From NCBI GenBank assembly GCA_947625165.1, contig CANQNH010000006.1, positions 1 to 39,033 of the forward strand: a stretch of 39,033 nt of DNA. The letters run 5' to 3'. Position numbers and translations under genes: made by a program. Origin of the DNA: an uncultured Clostridia bacterium (GTDB lineage: Bacteria > Bacillota > Clostridia > Christensenellales > UBA1242). Positions 29,501-38,513 of this stretch are shown piece by piece (the stretch's first letter is position 1; every line of letters starts with the position of its first letter). The notes under the pieces are model-generated. The model had not been told where the DNA came from. It saw only the letters and a program-made list of their open reading frames with translations, and did no database searches.

Positions 29501-32500
29501 ACAAGTGATGCCAAATCAACTGTTTCGCTGACAGAACCGGTGTACAGGCGATAACCTTTCGGGGTTGAAAGCACTGTCAGGGTGATTGGGCGGTTGTTTT
29601 CGTCAAAGGTGTGGACAAGCATTTGTGCCCAAACATCGCCAAAGAAATTCAGTTTTTCAAGTTTGAAGCCGGAGTGAGAATATATGTTGTTTATTGCGCC
29701 TGCGCGGCTGGCAACAAGGTTGAATTCTTTGACAGTGTATGCCTTTGTCACAAGGCTGCCTGTTGTTTCATCTTCTTCCTCATCAGGAACTGTGTAGGTG
29801 AACAATTCCAGACTTTCGTCAGCACGGGAGGAGATGAAGATGGTGTATATTGAGCGATTGCCAGCAAGGTCAGTTTCAACCACTTCATAATAGTGCCCTT
29901 CCTCCAAAATGGAAACCTCATCAACAGGACTGAACCCATTTATCAGTGGCGCGCTTGCATCAGTTTCTTGCTCATAGTTGTTGTCATATTTTGTGTTGTT
30001 GAAGTCGCGAATGTAGGTGACATAATCTTGTGAATTTTTCAGTTTTTGCAGATAGGTTGAAGAAACATTGTAGGAATAATATGCAAAAACAGAATCTGTT
30101 TTGTTGCTTGTGTTGAAAGATGTTTCGTCCAAAGAATCTGCTTTCTGGCCATTTGCTTTCTTATAGTCACGAAGTGATGCTTTTGTCATTGTTGGAATCA
30201 TATTTCCACTCAACGAGTCATCCACAAGTCCCTCAACATTGTCGCTTGGAGCGGAAAGGTCAATCTTGATTTTCTTTGTGATTTTGCTGTATAGATATCT
30301 TCCGTTGGTGTCTTTTGCTGTTTCATAGTTTTGATATTGCATTGTGATCAGCACTTCGCCGCCGTTGCGATAGACATTCAATTTTTGCTCAGCAAAACTC
30401 AAAATTCCCGCCCAAGTGGAGTTGCTTTGCAGTTCTGGTGTTTGGCTCCAGAAGCGTTTTCCACCATCTTCAGCAGATGTTGTGGTTGTTGTCCCGTTTG
30501 CTGTGAAGGTGATGGCATCTTGGTCAATTTCTGCCATATATTTGTTTGCAGATGCTGCCCAAGTGAGTGTGACTTCGCTTTGGTTGGTGTAGTATGTTGT
30601 GATGCCGTTTTCAACAGTGGAGTTGAGCGCCTCGCCATTTTTTGCCTGCACTTCAAAGTCAGGAGTTGACGATGTGACCACAAATTTGAAAACAAATGTC
30701 TGGTCAAAATTGAAGCCTGTTTCTGTGTTGTCGTTGAAATGCGTGCCAAAGCGATTTTGATATATCTTCACATAATAATCGCCAGGAGCGGTGATGATGC
30801 CAAATTCTTGCGTGTTTGAACTTGCAGAATAGAATTTCAAGAAACCATTGTTTGCCACAGCAGAATTTTCAATTGGGTTTCCATTGCTGCTCGTGATGAT
30901 TGCATTGCTTTCATTTGTTTTTGCAACAAGATTTTGTTGTAAGAGCCCATCTTTATATATTTCCGCATAGAGAGCAAACTCTTGAACAACAATTCTGTCA
31001 TTTTCATCTTTTTTGAAGTTGTTGACATCTCCATTGTTTTCAACGCTGAAATCATAGGAGGCATCGGCCACGTTCTTTTGAACATATTTGGTGTATTTAA
31101 ACTGTGGAACATAGACATTCACAGGCAGTTTGTTGGTTGTCACAACAGGTCGCAGATTATTTGGATCGTTGTTATAGGTTGAAGTGCCGTCAGTGTTGCC
31201 TTCTTCACTGTTTGGGAATGTCACAACGAGGTCGGTTGTCACCTTGTTGTCATAACTTGCAACAAAGATGTCGCCGCCCACCATACTTTCAAGCGGGCCT
31301 CCATCATACGACTCGGCGCTTGTCACAATGCCATAATGGTCAACGTAGAACACATAGGTGAATTGATAGGCGTCTTTTTCGTTGAAAGTATAGTTGTCGC
31401 CAAGTTTGTATGTTCTTGTGATTTCATATTTTCCCGGAGCGGTGTAATTTGCACTTGAACGAATTGGCGCTTCAAAAACCTCCTCGTTTGCTGTGAACTC
31501 AAAGGTTTGCTCTTCCGCATCTTTTGAGAGGGAGTAATAGTGGAAATCGGTTGGCTCGCCTTTGACATCCAGTGTGTCATATGTCGGAACATAAGCCCAA
31601 TATTTCATTGTGACACTGTCAACTTCCGTGCGTTTGTCGCCTTCAGAGAAGGTTGTGACAGGTTTGAATGAAACATACAAAATCTTTTTGACGCCAACAG
31701 GGCCAATATATGTTGTCAGCCAAGTTTTGCGTTCGTCATCCTCGGCAACGCCCTCTTCGGTTATCACGGAATCAAGTGCAACGGGGGTGTCGTTGTTTTT
31801 GTATGAGATTTTAAATTCTGATGTGTCAAAACTGATTGTGATTGCTTGTGTTGCGCTGTAATATTGGGTGTATAAAATGTTTTCGCTGGAATTATAGCCT
31901 GTTGTGTTGGAATAGTCGCGAATCCAAATCTTGAAGGAATAGCGTTTTTCTGCCACAAACTCTTTTTTGTATGCATTTTCCAGCCGTGTGTGTGTTCTGT
32001 GGTCGTTGTCGATGTAGTATGCCACATTGTTGATTGGAACTGCAACGTAAAGGCCAGTGTAGGAATCAATCAGTGTTGAGCCTTCGCCTTTGGTTATGTT
32101 GGAAGAAATTGTGATGTTCTTGAAGAAAGACTGTTTGAACAATTTTTCATACAGCAGTTCATAAATTTTTCGCTGCAACTGCTTGTCTTTGTCTTGGAAG
32201 AATGGATCACCAGACAGCATCTCATCTGTTATCTTTGAAGGGTCTTCAACGTTGTTGGCAAAAAGTGATGTGTTGAAGTTTGCAATGTAAATCAGTTTGT
32301 GTGTGCCCCAATAGAGCGTTGAATTTTTGTCGATTGGTGTGTTGTAACTTGGCAGATAGTATTGATTGTCTTTGATTGCAAACATAGGCTTTGTGTCATC
32401 AATCACAAAAACATCAAGAGTATAGTTGCCTGCTTGGTCAAACACTTCAACAAGATAGAGCCCAGCATCAGAAAAGACTGCATCAGACGGGATGTTTGTC

Positions 32501-35013
32501 AATGGCTCATCCTTTGTGTTTCTGGCATAAGGTGTCCAATCGTTGTTGCTTGTGGACATATTCAAAACCTTGTTGATTGGCATATAGTGGAAATCTTCTT
32601 CATCTTCCAACAGCCGACCAAGAAGCTCGGACAGGTTTGGTGTGTTGTAGTATTGTTCATCAACAAACGGGAAGTAGCGATAATATGCCGAAGTTTTTGC
32701 GCCGCTTGCTTTTTCATCCCACGAAAGCACAATGTTTTGATTTGTGAACACTCTGTTTGGTTCAAGTGTGTCAAGCACAACAATCGAGGAATAGGTTTCT
32801 TCAACCGTTCTTGCAGAAATTCCTTTGTTTCCCATTGATGTGATGTCCATCGAGTCAATGGTGAATGTTTTGGTTCTCAAAACGCCATTTGTGTTTGATA
32901 TGCTTGTGTTTGATGGCATCTCTGAAGAATAATACAGGCGCAGGGTGAATGTGGCATTCAGGTCTTTGCTCAAAACAACTTTTCCTTCTTCCTCGTTTTG
33001 CTCTGCGCACAAAACATCAAGCGATTTTCCTCTGTCACCCAAAAACTCGTCTAAGTATCTCTTGTTGACATAGTCATATGCATAAATTTGGATGGTCACA
33101 TCTTTGTTATAGGCATCACCAATGGTTGTGTCTGTGATGATGACATCTTCATTCACGAAAGAGCCCGTGAACACAAGATTGCCAGACTTTGTTTCGGTTT
33201 TCCACTCTGGGAGGTCGTTTTCAATCTCAAAGAAGAAAATTTGATAGAAAACTTTTGAAAGAGCAGGAGGAGAAGTGTAACTTTCATAATAGTTTTCAAA
33301 AGTGTATGGAATTATGTATATGTATTTTCCCGTTCCGCTCTCGGTGGTGTTGTCATAGTCACGCACATAAAGGTCTTCGCCTTGCAGTTTAAGTGTGTCG
33401 CTGCCACTTGTTGCAAGGGTTGAGCCAACAAGCTTTCTTGTTGAGAGGATGTAACTCTTGTTGACAGAATTGTTGACAAGTCTGGCGTTTGTTGTCATTC
33501 TGATTGGCGCTTGGTTGGTGGAAATTGGTGTGTGTTTATATGCATCACCCTCTTTCTCATTGAGGAATTCCAAGACGTTTGACAAGTTGAATGTTGTTTC
33601 GCCATTGTCCTGTGTGTATTCACTTTTGGAATTCAGAAATTCACTTGTCACATCGGCGCTGTCAAGGAAAGTTCCAATATCCTTTGGAGTGCCATTCTCA
33701 TCAACAAGGTCGAGTGTTTTCAAGTCTCTTGACGGGCGAGTGTTGTTCTCGTCAGGCTGGGCATCATAGTCAACATAGGTTGCTTGATAGCCAAACATAA
33801 ACACCACAACTTCACGTGTGTTTTTTGACAAGCCGGCAATGTCATATTTTTGGATGGATTGTTCTCCGTCACCAACAATATGAATGGCGTTGAATTTTAT
33901 GGTGTATTTTCCAATGTCGGTGAAATAAAGTCGCACAAGGCTGTTGGAGTAGGTCACATATTCAACAAGTTTCTGTTTTTCAAGCAAAACAGGCTTCTCT
34001 TTCCTGTCGGCAGGGTCAACATTCAGTTTCAAGCTCATCTGCGGAGTTGTGGTTGCGCCAGGCACTTCCTTTGAAATCTCCACTTCAAAGCGACGGCAGT
34101 CGTATTGTATGTATGGCACAGAATTTTGTTGTTTCAAAGTGCTTTCCGCTGCCGAGTTGATTTTGGAAGAATAGTTGCTGTAAAGATAATATGCAGGCTC
34201 GTTGATGCCAGCGATGTTCAATTCGTGGTCAAAAGCGCCTTTTGTTATCACCGGTCGGTTTTGTGAGATGTAGTTCGTTTCGTCAACAACAAAAAAGGTG
34301 TAGTTGATTGTGACTGCTGTGGTTGGTTCAAAATCGCTTTGCTCTTCTTCGGCATCCGTTCTGCCATTTGTGCAAGTGAAAAGCACCATGGTCACTTGGA
34401 GGTTGTAAATTCCCTCTTTGTTGAGGCGGCCACTGTCATCGGTGATTTTGTATTCATAGTTTTCTGTGCCAGAATTGCCAAGCACCATACGGAAGGTGTT
34501 TGGCCTTTGTCCGCCATTATAGTTTGAAAATTGAGAAGAACTGTGTGTTATGAAAGTCTTTCCCAAAGAGGTGAAATTTTCTTCTTGGTCTTCCCCATTG
34601 ATGAAAAGGGAAACATCTGTGACATCATAGAAATAGAACAAATTTGATTCTGGGTTGGCAACATCTGGATAGTAAACAAAGTTGTAAACATCGTCGCCAT
34701 TGCCTCTTGTTGCACCATTTGTTTTGAGAGAGAGTTCAAGTCTGTTTGATTGTTCTTCACCACGAACGAACACAAAAACATCGTCATCAATGAAAGAGGC
34801 AGGGTTGTCCACCCAAGCATCACTTTGGAAAATCTGTTCTTTCTTTGAAAAAGTTTCGTGAAGATTGTTTTCCGGCAAAGTTTCTGAAACAGTGTTTTCA
34901 GCGAAACCAATTTCCTCCTTGAAAGAAAAAAGTGTTGCAAGACCTGCACTCAGCAGGCATATCGACAAGAACAATGTGAAAACATTTTTAAACAAGACAT
35001 TATATCTTTTCAT
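26509..35013 (-). CDS. Giant surface protein with tandem Ig-like domains (2834 aa)
   Basis: ATG at 35013: MKRYNVLFKNVFTLFLSICLLSAGLATLFSF signal peptide; many EVFDQAGNYTL / ETDLAGNRSIYT / LRDAAGNMQRF segments; C-terminal TM IIAIVISVLVVIAVVVIIIKLRKRISVK; uninterrupted frame. Confidence 0.88.
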   Translation of the reverse strand: MKRYNVLFKNVFTLFLSICLLSAGLATLFSFKEEIGFAENTVSETLPENNLHETFSKKEQIFQSDAWVDNPASFIDDDVFVFVRGEEQSNRLELSLKTNGATRGNGDDVYNFVYYPDVANPESNLFYFYDVTDVSLFINGEDQEENFTSLGKTFITHSSSQFSNYNGGQRPNTFRMVLGNSGTENYEYKITDDSGRLNKEGIYNLQVTMVLFTCTNGRTDAEEEQSDFEPTTAVTINYTFFVVDETNYISQNRPVITKGAFDHELNIAGINEPAYYLYSNYSSKINSAAESTLKQQNSVPYIQYDCRRFEVEISKEVPGATTTPQMSLKLNVDPADRKEKPVLLEKQKLVEYVTYSNSLVRLYFTDIGKYTIKFNAIHIVGDGEQSIQKYDIAGLSKNTREVVVFMFGYQATYVDYDAQPDENNTRPSRDLKTLDLVDENGTPKDIGTFLDSADVTSEFLNSKSEYTQDNGETTFNLSNVLEFLNEKEGDAYKHTPISTNQAPIRMTTNARLVNNSVNKSYILSTRKLVGSTLATSGSDTLKLQGEDLYVRDYDNTTESGTGKYIYIIPYTFENYYESYTSPPALSKVFYQIFFFEIENDLPEWKTETKSGNLVFTGSFVNEDVIITDTTIGDAYNKDVTIQIYAYDYVNKRYLDEFLGDRGKSLDVLCAEQNEEEGKVVLSKDLNATFTLRLYYSSEMPSNTSISNTNGVLRTKTFTIDSMDITSMGNKGISARTVEETYSSIVVLDTLEPNRVFTNQNIVLSWDEKASGAKTSAYYRYFPFVDEQYYNTPNLSELLGRLLEDEEDFHYMPINKVLNMSTSNNDWTPYARNTKDEPLTNIPSDAVFSDAGLYLVEVFDQAGNYTLDVFVIDDTKPMFAIKDNQYYLPSYNTPIDKNSTLYWGTHKLIYIANFNTSLFANNVEDPSKITDEMLSGDPFFQDKDKQLQRKIYELLYEKLFKQSFFKNITISSNITKGEGSTLIDSYTGLYVAVPINNVAYYIDNDHRTHTRLENAYKKEFVAEKRYSFKIWIRDYSNTTGYNSSENILYTQYYSATQAITISFDTSEFKISYKNNDTPVALDSVITEEGVAEDDERKTWLTTYIGPVGVKKILYVSFKPVTTFSEGDKRTEVDSVTMKYWAYVPTYDTLDVKGEPTDFHYYSLSKDAEEQTFEFTANEEVFEAPIRSSANYTAPGKYEITRTYKLGDNYTFNEKDAYQFTYVFYVDHYGIVTSAESYDGGPLESMVGGDIFVASYDNKVTTDLVVTFPNSEEGNTDGTSTYNNDPNNLRPVVTTNKLPVNVYVPQFKYTKYVQKNVADASYDFSVENNGDVNNFKKDENDRIVVQEFALYAEIYKDGLLQQNLVAKTNESNAIITSSNGNPIENSAVANNGFLKFYSASSNTQEFGIITAPGDYYVKIYQNRFGTHFNDNTETGFNFDQTFVFKFVVTSSTPDFEVQAKNGEALNSTVENGITTYYTNQSEVTLTWAASANKYMAEIDQDAITFTANGTTTTTSAEDGGKRFWSQTPELQSNSTWAGILSFAEQKLNVYRNGGEVLITMQYQNYETAKDTNGRYLYSKITKKIKIDLSAPSDNVEGLVDDSLSGNMIPTMTKASLRDYKKANGQKADSLDETSFNTSNKTDSVFAYYSYNVSSTYLQKLKNSQDYVTYIRDFNNTKYDNNYEQETDASAPLINGFSPVDEVSILEEGHYYEVVETDLAGNRSIYTIFISSRADESLELFTYTVPDEEEDETTGSLVTKAYTVKEFNLVASRAGAINNIYSHSGFKLEKLNFFGDVWAQMLVHTFDENNRPITLTVLSTPKGYRLYTGSVSETVDLASLVPSNFDSHKKMSFAIYDRQTARVVDFYLNISDVPLTAQTTDQQDREFIRFAKVTDAEIQSTTTPSLYLTHLKISRKTASGNEVLFEQENPLGYMDIWRTDENLNILVDSSGATLNFELNPEKQFAPNTWIIYDFWDNYGQHYREIHIYREAVIDADREIASQGGMYDIYYYLYEPEGRFYYITQNFLQYTYNREKYNLVAAEIINGTEDETLPNVVQSPPETNRDGTSTITFQTKNAISNYDFTVVLKLYELNGDVTGEWVKNIYFKLYNKLPTRNATDEVNRTNQYKLTDANNKNITQDILNDQGSSNMGYYSEVRVQYNLGESENSYLPPVKFSISTDRENWTPIASGTRIRSTTNEMQKYFLKIWYDEEWLQQWPDGKKANSEYVFGIVPDEQILEFNLTSLAVTYWVEKTVNGVTAIVERAKQPFKAKNGELNPNHYIVNLSYDDRSSVSVQVNNEQSLIAYETDDRWDSADGMVTSKKWVIETSDESIKPSFRTEIIITFIPDRDDFVDEFFAIGTRRSSNFADTELRMTSEKLVVSDENLERVQLQWSKYYGIPENEISLIVEKDGVKFTPTVYSKTEEGRDYFYTNLNYSGKYSLSLRDAAGNMQRFGDGQTEKFTYIFLKDVPFTVTYTNPLTNQQETSLPIKQAVYNGSVTINIDQSTLTDFYTLEGRPVLYYADPENSENSHYLVKRNGVEYAREDFRSSNAQYVFDQPGFYEITFLATSNTGDGQIRQETYQFSIINANENKFSYIVNKYPNYYVEQVLKVVGEETEQQFDDITNDLVRLLDVETITKTVREYVVNESTGLGSYVTSRKTYITSLPLSYLDEKTGAGTYFITVNTGDTQFAQDAVHQRFTFKISIKVGTASISVSVGEGATTTDPITVRFNQANIYKEMGECSLRVLRKLENGYSYFGDEIAINEASSGELSMTINTEGTYYVQLIAPSGNLLFTYKVVKKDPMNAASIIAIVISVLVVIAVVVIIIKLRKRISVK

Positions 35014-35404
35014 AAAAATACCTCTCTCAAAATTCAAAATTATTTTAGCACAAACCGAAACAATTTCAAAACAAAAATAGGATATATTTATATAAATTTA
35101 TTATATATAAAATAACATATATCATACACACAAAATTTTGCAAAACAAAGATTTGCCAAAAACATTTTTCTGCCATATTTTTACGAAGAATAAAATAAAT
35201 CAAAAAAATAAGAAAAAAATCAAAAAAATATGTTTTTTAATGTTTTTTTTGCATTTTTTATTTATTTTTTTTATATTTTTTATTTTTTAATATTTTCAAT
35301 GATTTTTTTTATGTTTTTTTTGCATCAAAAAAGTTGACATTTTCAGCGCTCCAAAATTGTCTTTTTTAGCGCGCAAAAATATTTTTTCTTATTGCGGGCA
35401 AACT

Positions 35405-35983
35405 ATGTTTGTGAACTTTTTGAAAAACCTTTTGTTGTATGTCAGCGCCTTTGTGCCAATGTACTTTCTGATTTTCGTCAAGCTTTGTGTGGAGATTGCA
35501 AATCAGAACTTGTCTTTCAATGTGCTGAACACTCTCAATTTTGTGACGCTGCTTTTGCTTATGACGGCGGGCATTGTTGGGCTTTTGTGGAATGTCAAGT
35601 TTTCAACCGACAAATCGGTCAAAATCACGATAATCTCAAAACAAAACATCACCGACAAGCATTTTTTGGGTTATTTTTCCCTTTTTGTCTTTTTTGCAAT
35701 TCCTCTTGACTTGTCACTTGTCAGTGCATATTGTGTCTATCTTCTGGTGCTTGTGATGATTGGAATTGTCTATATCAACAATTCGCTTTATTACATCAAT
35801 CCGCTTTTGAACATCCTTGGATACAAATTTTATGACATTGAATATAATGAAGAAGGCAGCACGGAAAAGAAAAGTGCAAAAATTTTCTTTCGTGGTGAAC
35901 TTTCAGCCGAAGGTCAAACCGTTTGGGCGAATGTCAAAAACAGGCATTTTTGCTTTGTGGACAAAAAGCATAAAGACTTGTGA
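35405..35983 (+). CDS. Multi-pass (about 4 TM) membrane protein of unknown function, possibly KwaA-like
   Basis: Four hydrophobic segments then YINPLLNILGYKFYDIEYNEEG and hydrophilic C-terminus; similarity to the KwaA family is by topology/pattern only. Confidence 0.6.
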   Translation: MFVNFLKNLLLYVSAFVPMYFLIFVKLCVEIANQNLSFNVLNTLNFVTLLLLMTAGIVGLLWNVKFSTDKSVKITIISKQNITDKHFLGYFSLFVFFAIPLDLSLVSAYCVYLLVLVMIGIVYINNSLYYINPLLNILGYKFYDIEYNEEGSTEKKSAKIFFRGELSAEGQTVWANVKNRHFCFVDKKHKDL

Positions 35984-36162
35984 ATTTTTGCAAATTTTCA
36001 AAAAAACAGCAAAAAAACATCTTTTTTATTGTTTTTTGCAACAAAAATTTGATTTTTTTGAATGTTTTGTGCTATACTGGCGCGGTGCTGTGTGGCAAAG
36101 GCTGGAAAAAATCCGCTTTTGCAAATTGATTTTGACAGCAAAAATTTTCTATGGGAGAACCT

Positions 36163-36795
36163 ATGTATTCAACAGAAAAAGAAAGAGCAATATCCGAAAA
36201 AAAGATGATGTTTGTTGCGCAACTCCATTTCAAGCATATCGAGCCGCTGTTGTGGAGTATGAAGGGCAATGCTGGCATTTTGAATTTTGTCAGTGATCAC
36301 TTTGTCACTGACAATCTTGATATTTCACAAAGGGTCAGCCTGCAAAAGAAGGAATATTATGACATCATCGACCAACTTTCAAGTTTTGGGGAATGGAAGA
36401 TGAATGCGCAAATGCAAGAATATGTCTATGTTGTTGCCTGCAAATTGATTAAGCCGGCATTGAGATATGGCTATGTTGATGAGGCTTTGAGGCTTTTGAA
36501 GATTTTGCAAAACGAGAAGCTGACGGGGGACAGGGCAAAAAGCACTGAACTTGAAGCCTTGGCACAAGATGTTTTGCTTGAGAGTGTTTCGGCATATGGC
36601 GAGCGCCACATCAGAGAGGGGCGCGAGCATTTGAAAATCTGTGCAAACAAAATTATGGCAGATGCCATTGCGGGAAAGTACGGAAACTTGAAAATCTCTC
36701 CAAAAAGTCTTAGAGATGCTTATGAAAATCCGGAGACGCATTGTTTTGTTTCCAAAGAAAGAATTAAAAATTCGCAAACAGCAATGAAAAAATAG
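36163..36795 (+). CDS. Hypothetical protein (about 210 aa), predicted helical
   Basis: GGGAGA RBS, MYSTEKERAISEKKMMFVAQLHFKHIEPLLWSMKGNAGILNFVSDHFV...; no family recognised. Confidence 0.65.
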   Translation: MYSTEKERAISEKKMMFVAQLHFKHIEPLLWSMKGNAGILNFVSDHFVTDNLDISQRVSLQKKEYYDIIDQLSSFGEWKMNAQMQEYVYVVACKLIKPALRYGYVDEALRLLKILQNEKLTGDRAKSTELEALAQDVLLESVSAYGERHIREGREHLKICANKIMADAIAGKYGNLKISPKSLRDAYENPETHCFVSKERIKNSQTAMKK

Positions 36796-37129
36796 GGCAA
36801 AAAGTGAAAGAAGCCTTATTTTTTTGCTTTTTTTTGTTTAAAATTCTGTTTTTTATTGGGACTTTGTTTTTGCTGTGAGGCTTTTGTGTTTTTTGCAGTG
36901 TGTGGGCGATGTGTTTTTATCTTGAAAGGAACATTCCTGAGGGCTAATAAAAGGTTTAGAGGGGCTATATGGGGCTATATAAAGATGTTATTTATATAAC
37001 CATTCTGTATATAATATTAAAGCCTTTCACAGATTGATTATACATATATAATAGAGCGTTTTTTGCAAAAGTGCTTTAAAACAGGAAAAATTTTTTGTTA
37101 AGGAAAATTTGAAAATTTTGTTTTTTTTG

Positions 37130-37157
37130 TTGACAAATCCCCCCCCCGTGATATTCT
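37130..37157 (+). promoter_or_regulatory. Promoter with C9 homopolymer in spacer (candidate phase-variable promoter)
   Basis: TTGACA (37130-37135), spacer AATCCCCCCCCCGTGA (16 bp), TATTCT (37152-37157). Confidence 0.7.
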
Positions 37158-37175
37158 TTGAGTGAGAGGTGAATT

Positions 37176-37709
37176 ATGAATAAAGGTTTAAAATTTGTTT
37201 TGGTGACGCTTGGCATCCTTGTTTTGCTTGGCGGTGGTTTCTGTGGGGGATGGTTTGTGAGAGGGTTTTTGAGTGAAAAAAGTGGCTATGTCGGGAAAAA
37301 CTATTCATATTCTGAAATTAAGGAGGAATGGGAAGCAGGAACAACAGCATCTGACAAACAGGCACTTCAAGAAAAGCTTGGCATTGCAAGGACAAGCCTT
37401 ATGCAAGTTTATCAAGGTATGGTCATACAATTTGAGGCTTCGGAAAAGGGTAAAATGAAAATATCCAAAATGGATGGGGGTGGAACTTTTGAAACACGCA
37501 CAATCGCTTGGAAGCAAGTTGGCGACAAAATCTCTGTTTCTGTCTATACGGGAGATGACGGGACACATTCGGACTTTACATTCCATATTTTTGAGGATGG
37601 ACTTCGCTTTGATGCACTGTCGGTTATAAGTGGGTATGAACAATATCCAAAACTTGCACATCTTTGGGTGGTTTTCATTCAATCAGCAGCAGGCATTGAA
37701 AATGTATAA
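37176..37709 (+). CDS. Membrane-anchored extracytoplasmic protein of unknown function (177 aa)
   Basis: N-terminal TM/signal anchor KFVLVTLGILVLLGGGFCGGWFVRGFL, soluble beta-rich C-terminal part; GAGAGG RBS; terminator downstream. Confidence 0.75.
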   Translation: MNKGLKFVLVTLGILVLLGGGFCGGWFVRGFLSEKSGYVGKNYSYSEIKEEWEAGTTASDKQALQEKLGIARTSLMQVYQGMVIQFEASEKGKMKISKMDGGGTFETRTIAWKQVGDKISVSVYTGDDGTHSDFTFHIFEDGLRFDALSVISGYEQYPKLAHLWVVFIQSAAGIENV

Positions 37710-37718
37710 TGAAAAATG

Positions 37719-37749
37719 GACTTGTCAAATTTGTTGGCAAGTCTTTTTT
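37719..37749 (+). terminator. Intrinsic terminator
   Basis: GACTTGTC-AAATTTGTT-GGCAAGTC-TTTTTT (one wobble pair). Confidence 0.85.
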
Positions 37750-38185
37750 ATTAGAATTGTTTTATCTTTGTGATTGTTTTTTTATGATTTCTTTCTTTTG
37801 ATTGCTTTGATTGGTTTTGGTCAAGATTGGTTTTTTGTGATTGCTATTCCTTATGATTTTTTATGTTGAAGTGTTTGATTGAATTTTTGTCAAGATTGCT
37901 TTTCTTTGCGATTGTTCTTCCTCAAAGATTGCTTTTCTTTTGTCAAAAGCATTCCAAATTTTTGGGAAACGGGCTGAGATTGGGGGCAAAAATTTGCCCG
38001 TTCAAAACAAATTTTGGGAGTGTCTTCAAACTTTTTCAAAAAAATTTTAAAAATTTTTCAACTTTTTTTTGCCTTAAAAACAGTCATTTTTGCGAACACA
38101 CGGCAAGACGCCCCAGCATTTTTTAAGTTTCCTAAAAAATCTTCAAAAAATTTTTAAAAAAATTAAATTTTTTTTGAAAAAACTG

Positions 38186-38215
38186 TTGACAAATGTTTTT
38201 TCAATATGTTAGAAT
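38186..38215 (+). promoter_or_regulatory. Promoter for the 23S rRNA transcript
   Basis: TTGACA (38186-38191) - 18 bp - TAGAAT (38210-38215). Confidence 0.75.
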
Positions 38216-38313
38216 ACGAATGCTGACGCACTGAGGGGCGAGGAAATGAAAAGCAATTTTCCTTCCAGCCAAACAGTGAAGAGGTGTTGAACGGTGGTTC
38301 AACGGTCGGCAAA

Positions 38314-38328
38314 AGTTCTTTGACAACT
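38314..38328 (+). promoter_or_regulatory. boxA-like antitermination element in the rRNA leader
   Basis: AGTTCTTTGACAACT resembles boxA motifs of Firmicutes rRNA leaders/spacers. Confidence 0.6.
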
Positions 38329-38513
38329 ACATATTTTGAAGATAAGTCAAATATTATTACGAGTTATAACTTTTGCGAGAATGACAAAATCATTCTTGCC
38401 AAAAAAATAATGTAATACGAAAATATTTGCATACTTAAATTAAAGTCGAGTAAAGAGTGCTTTTCCTTATATAATAGGAAGAGCAATCGTGAAAATGCTA
38501 AGAAAATCCAAAT

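Noticed and set aside
36289-36312. Inverted repeat GTCAGTGA-TCACTTTG-TCACTGAC
   Set aside because: Lies inside a coding region (encodes VSDHFVTD, a repetitive peptide), so probably incidental.
36958-37010. GGGGCTATAT x2 direct repeat and AT-rich palindrome near TATATAA...TTATATA
   Set aside because: Only two short copies in AT-rich intergenic DNA; not above what is expected there.
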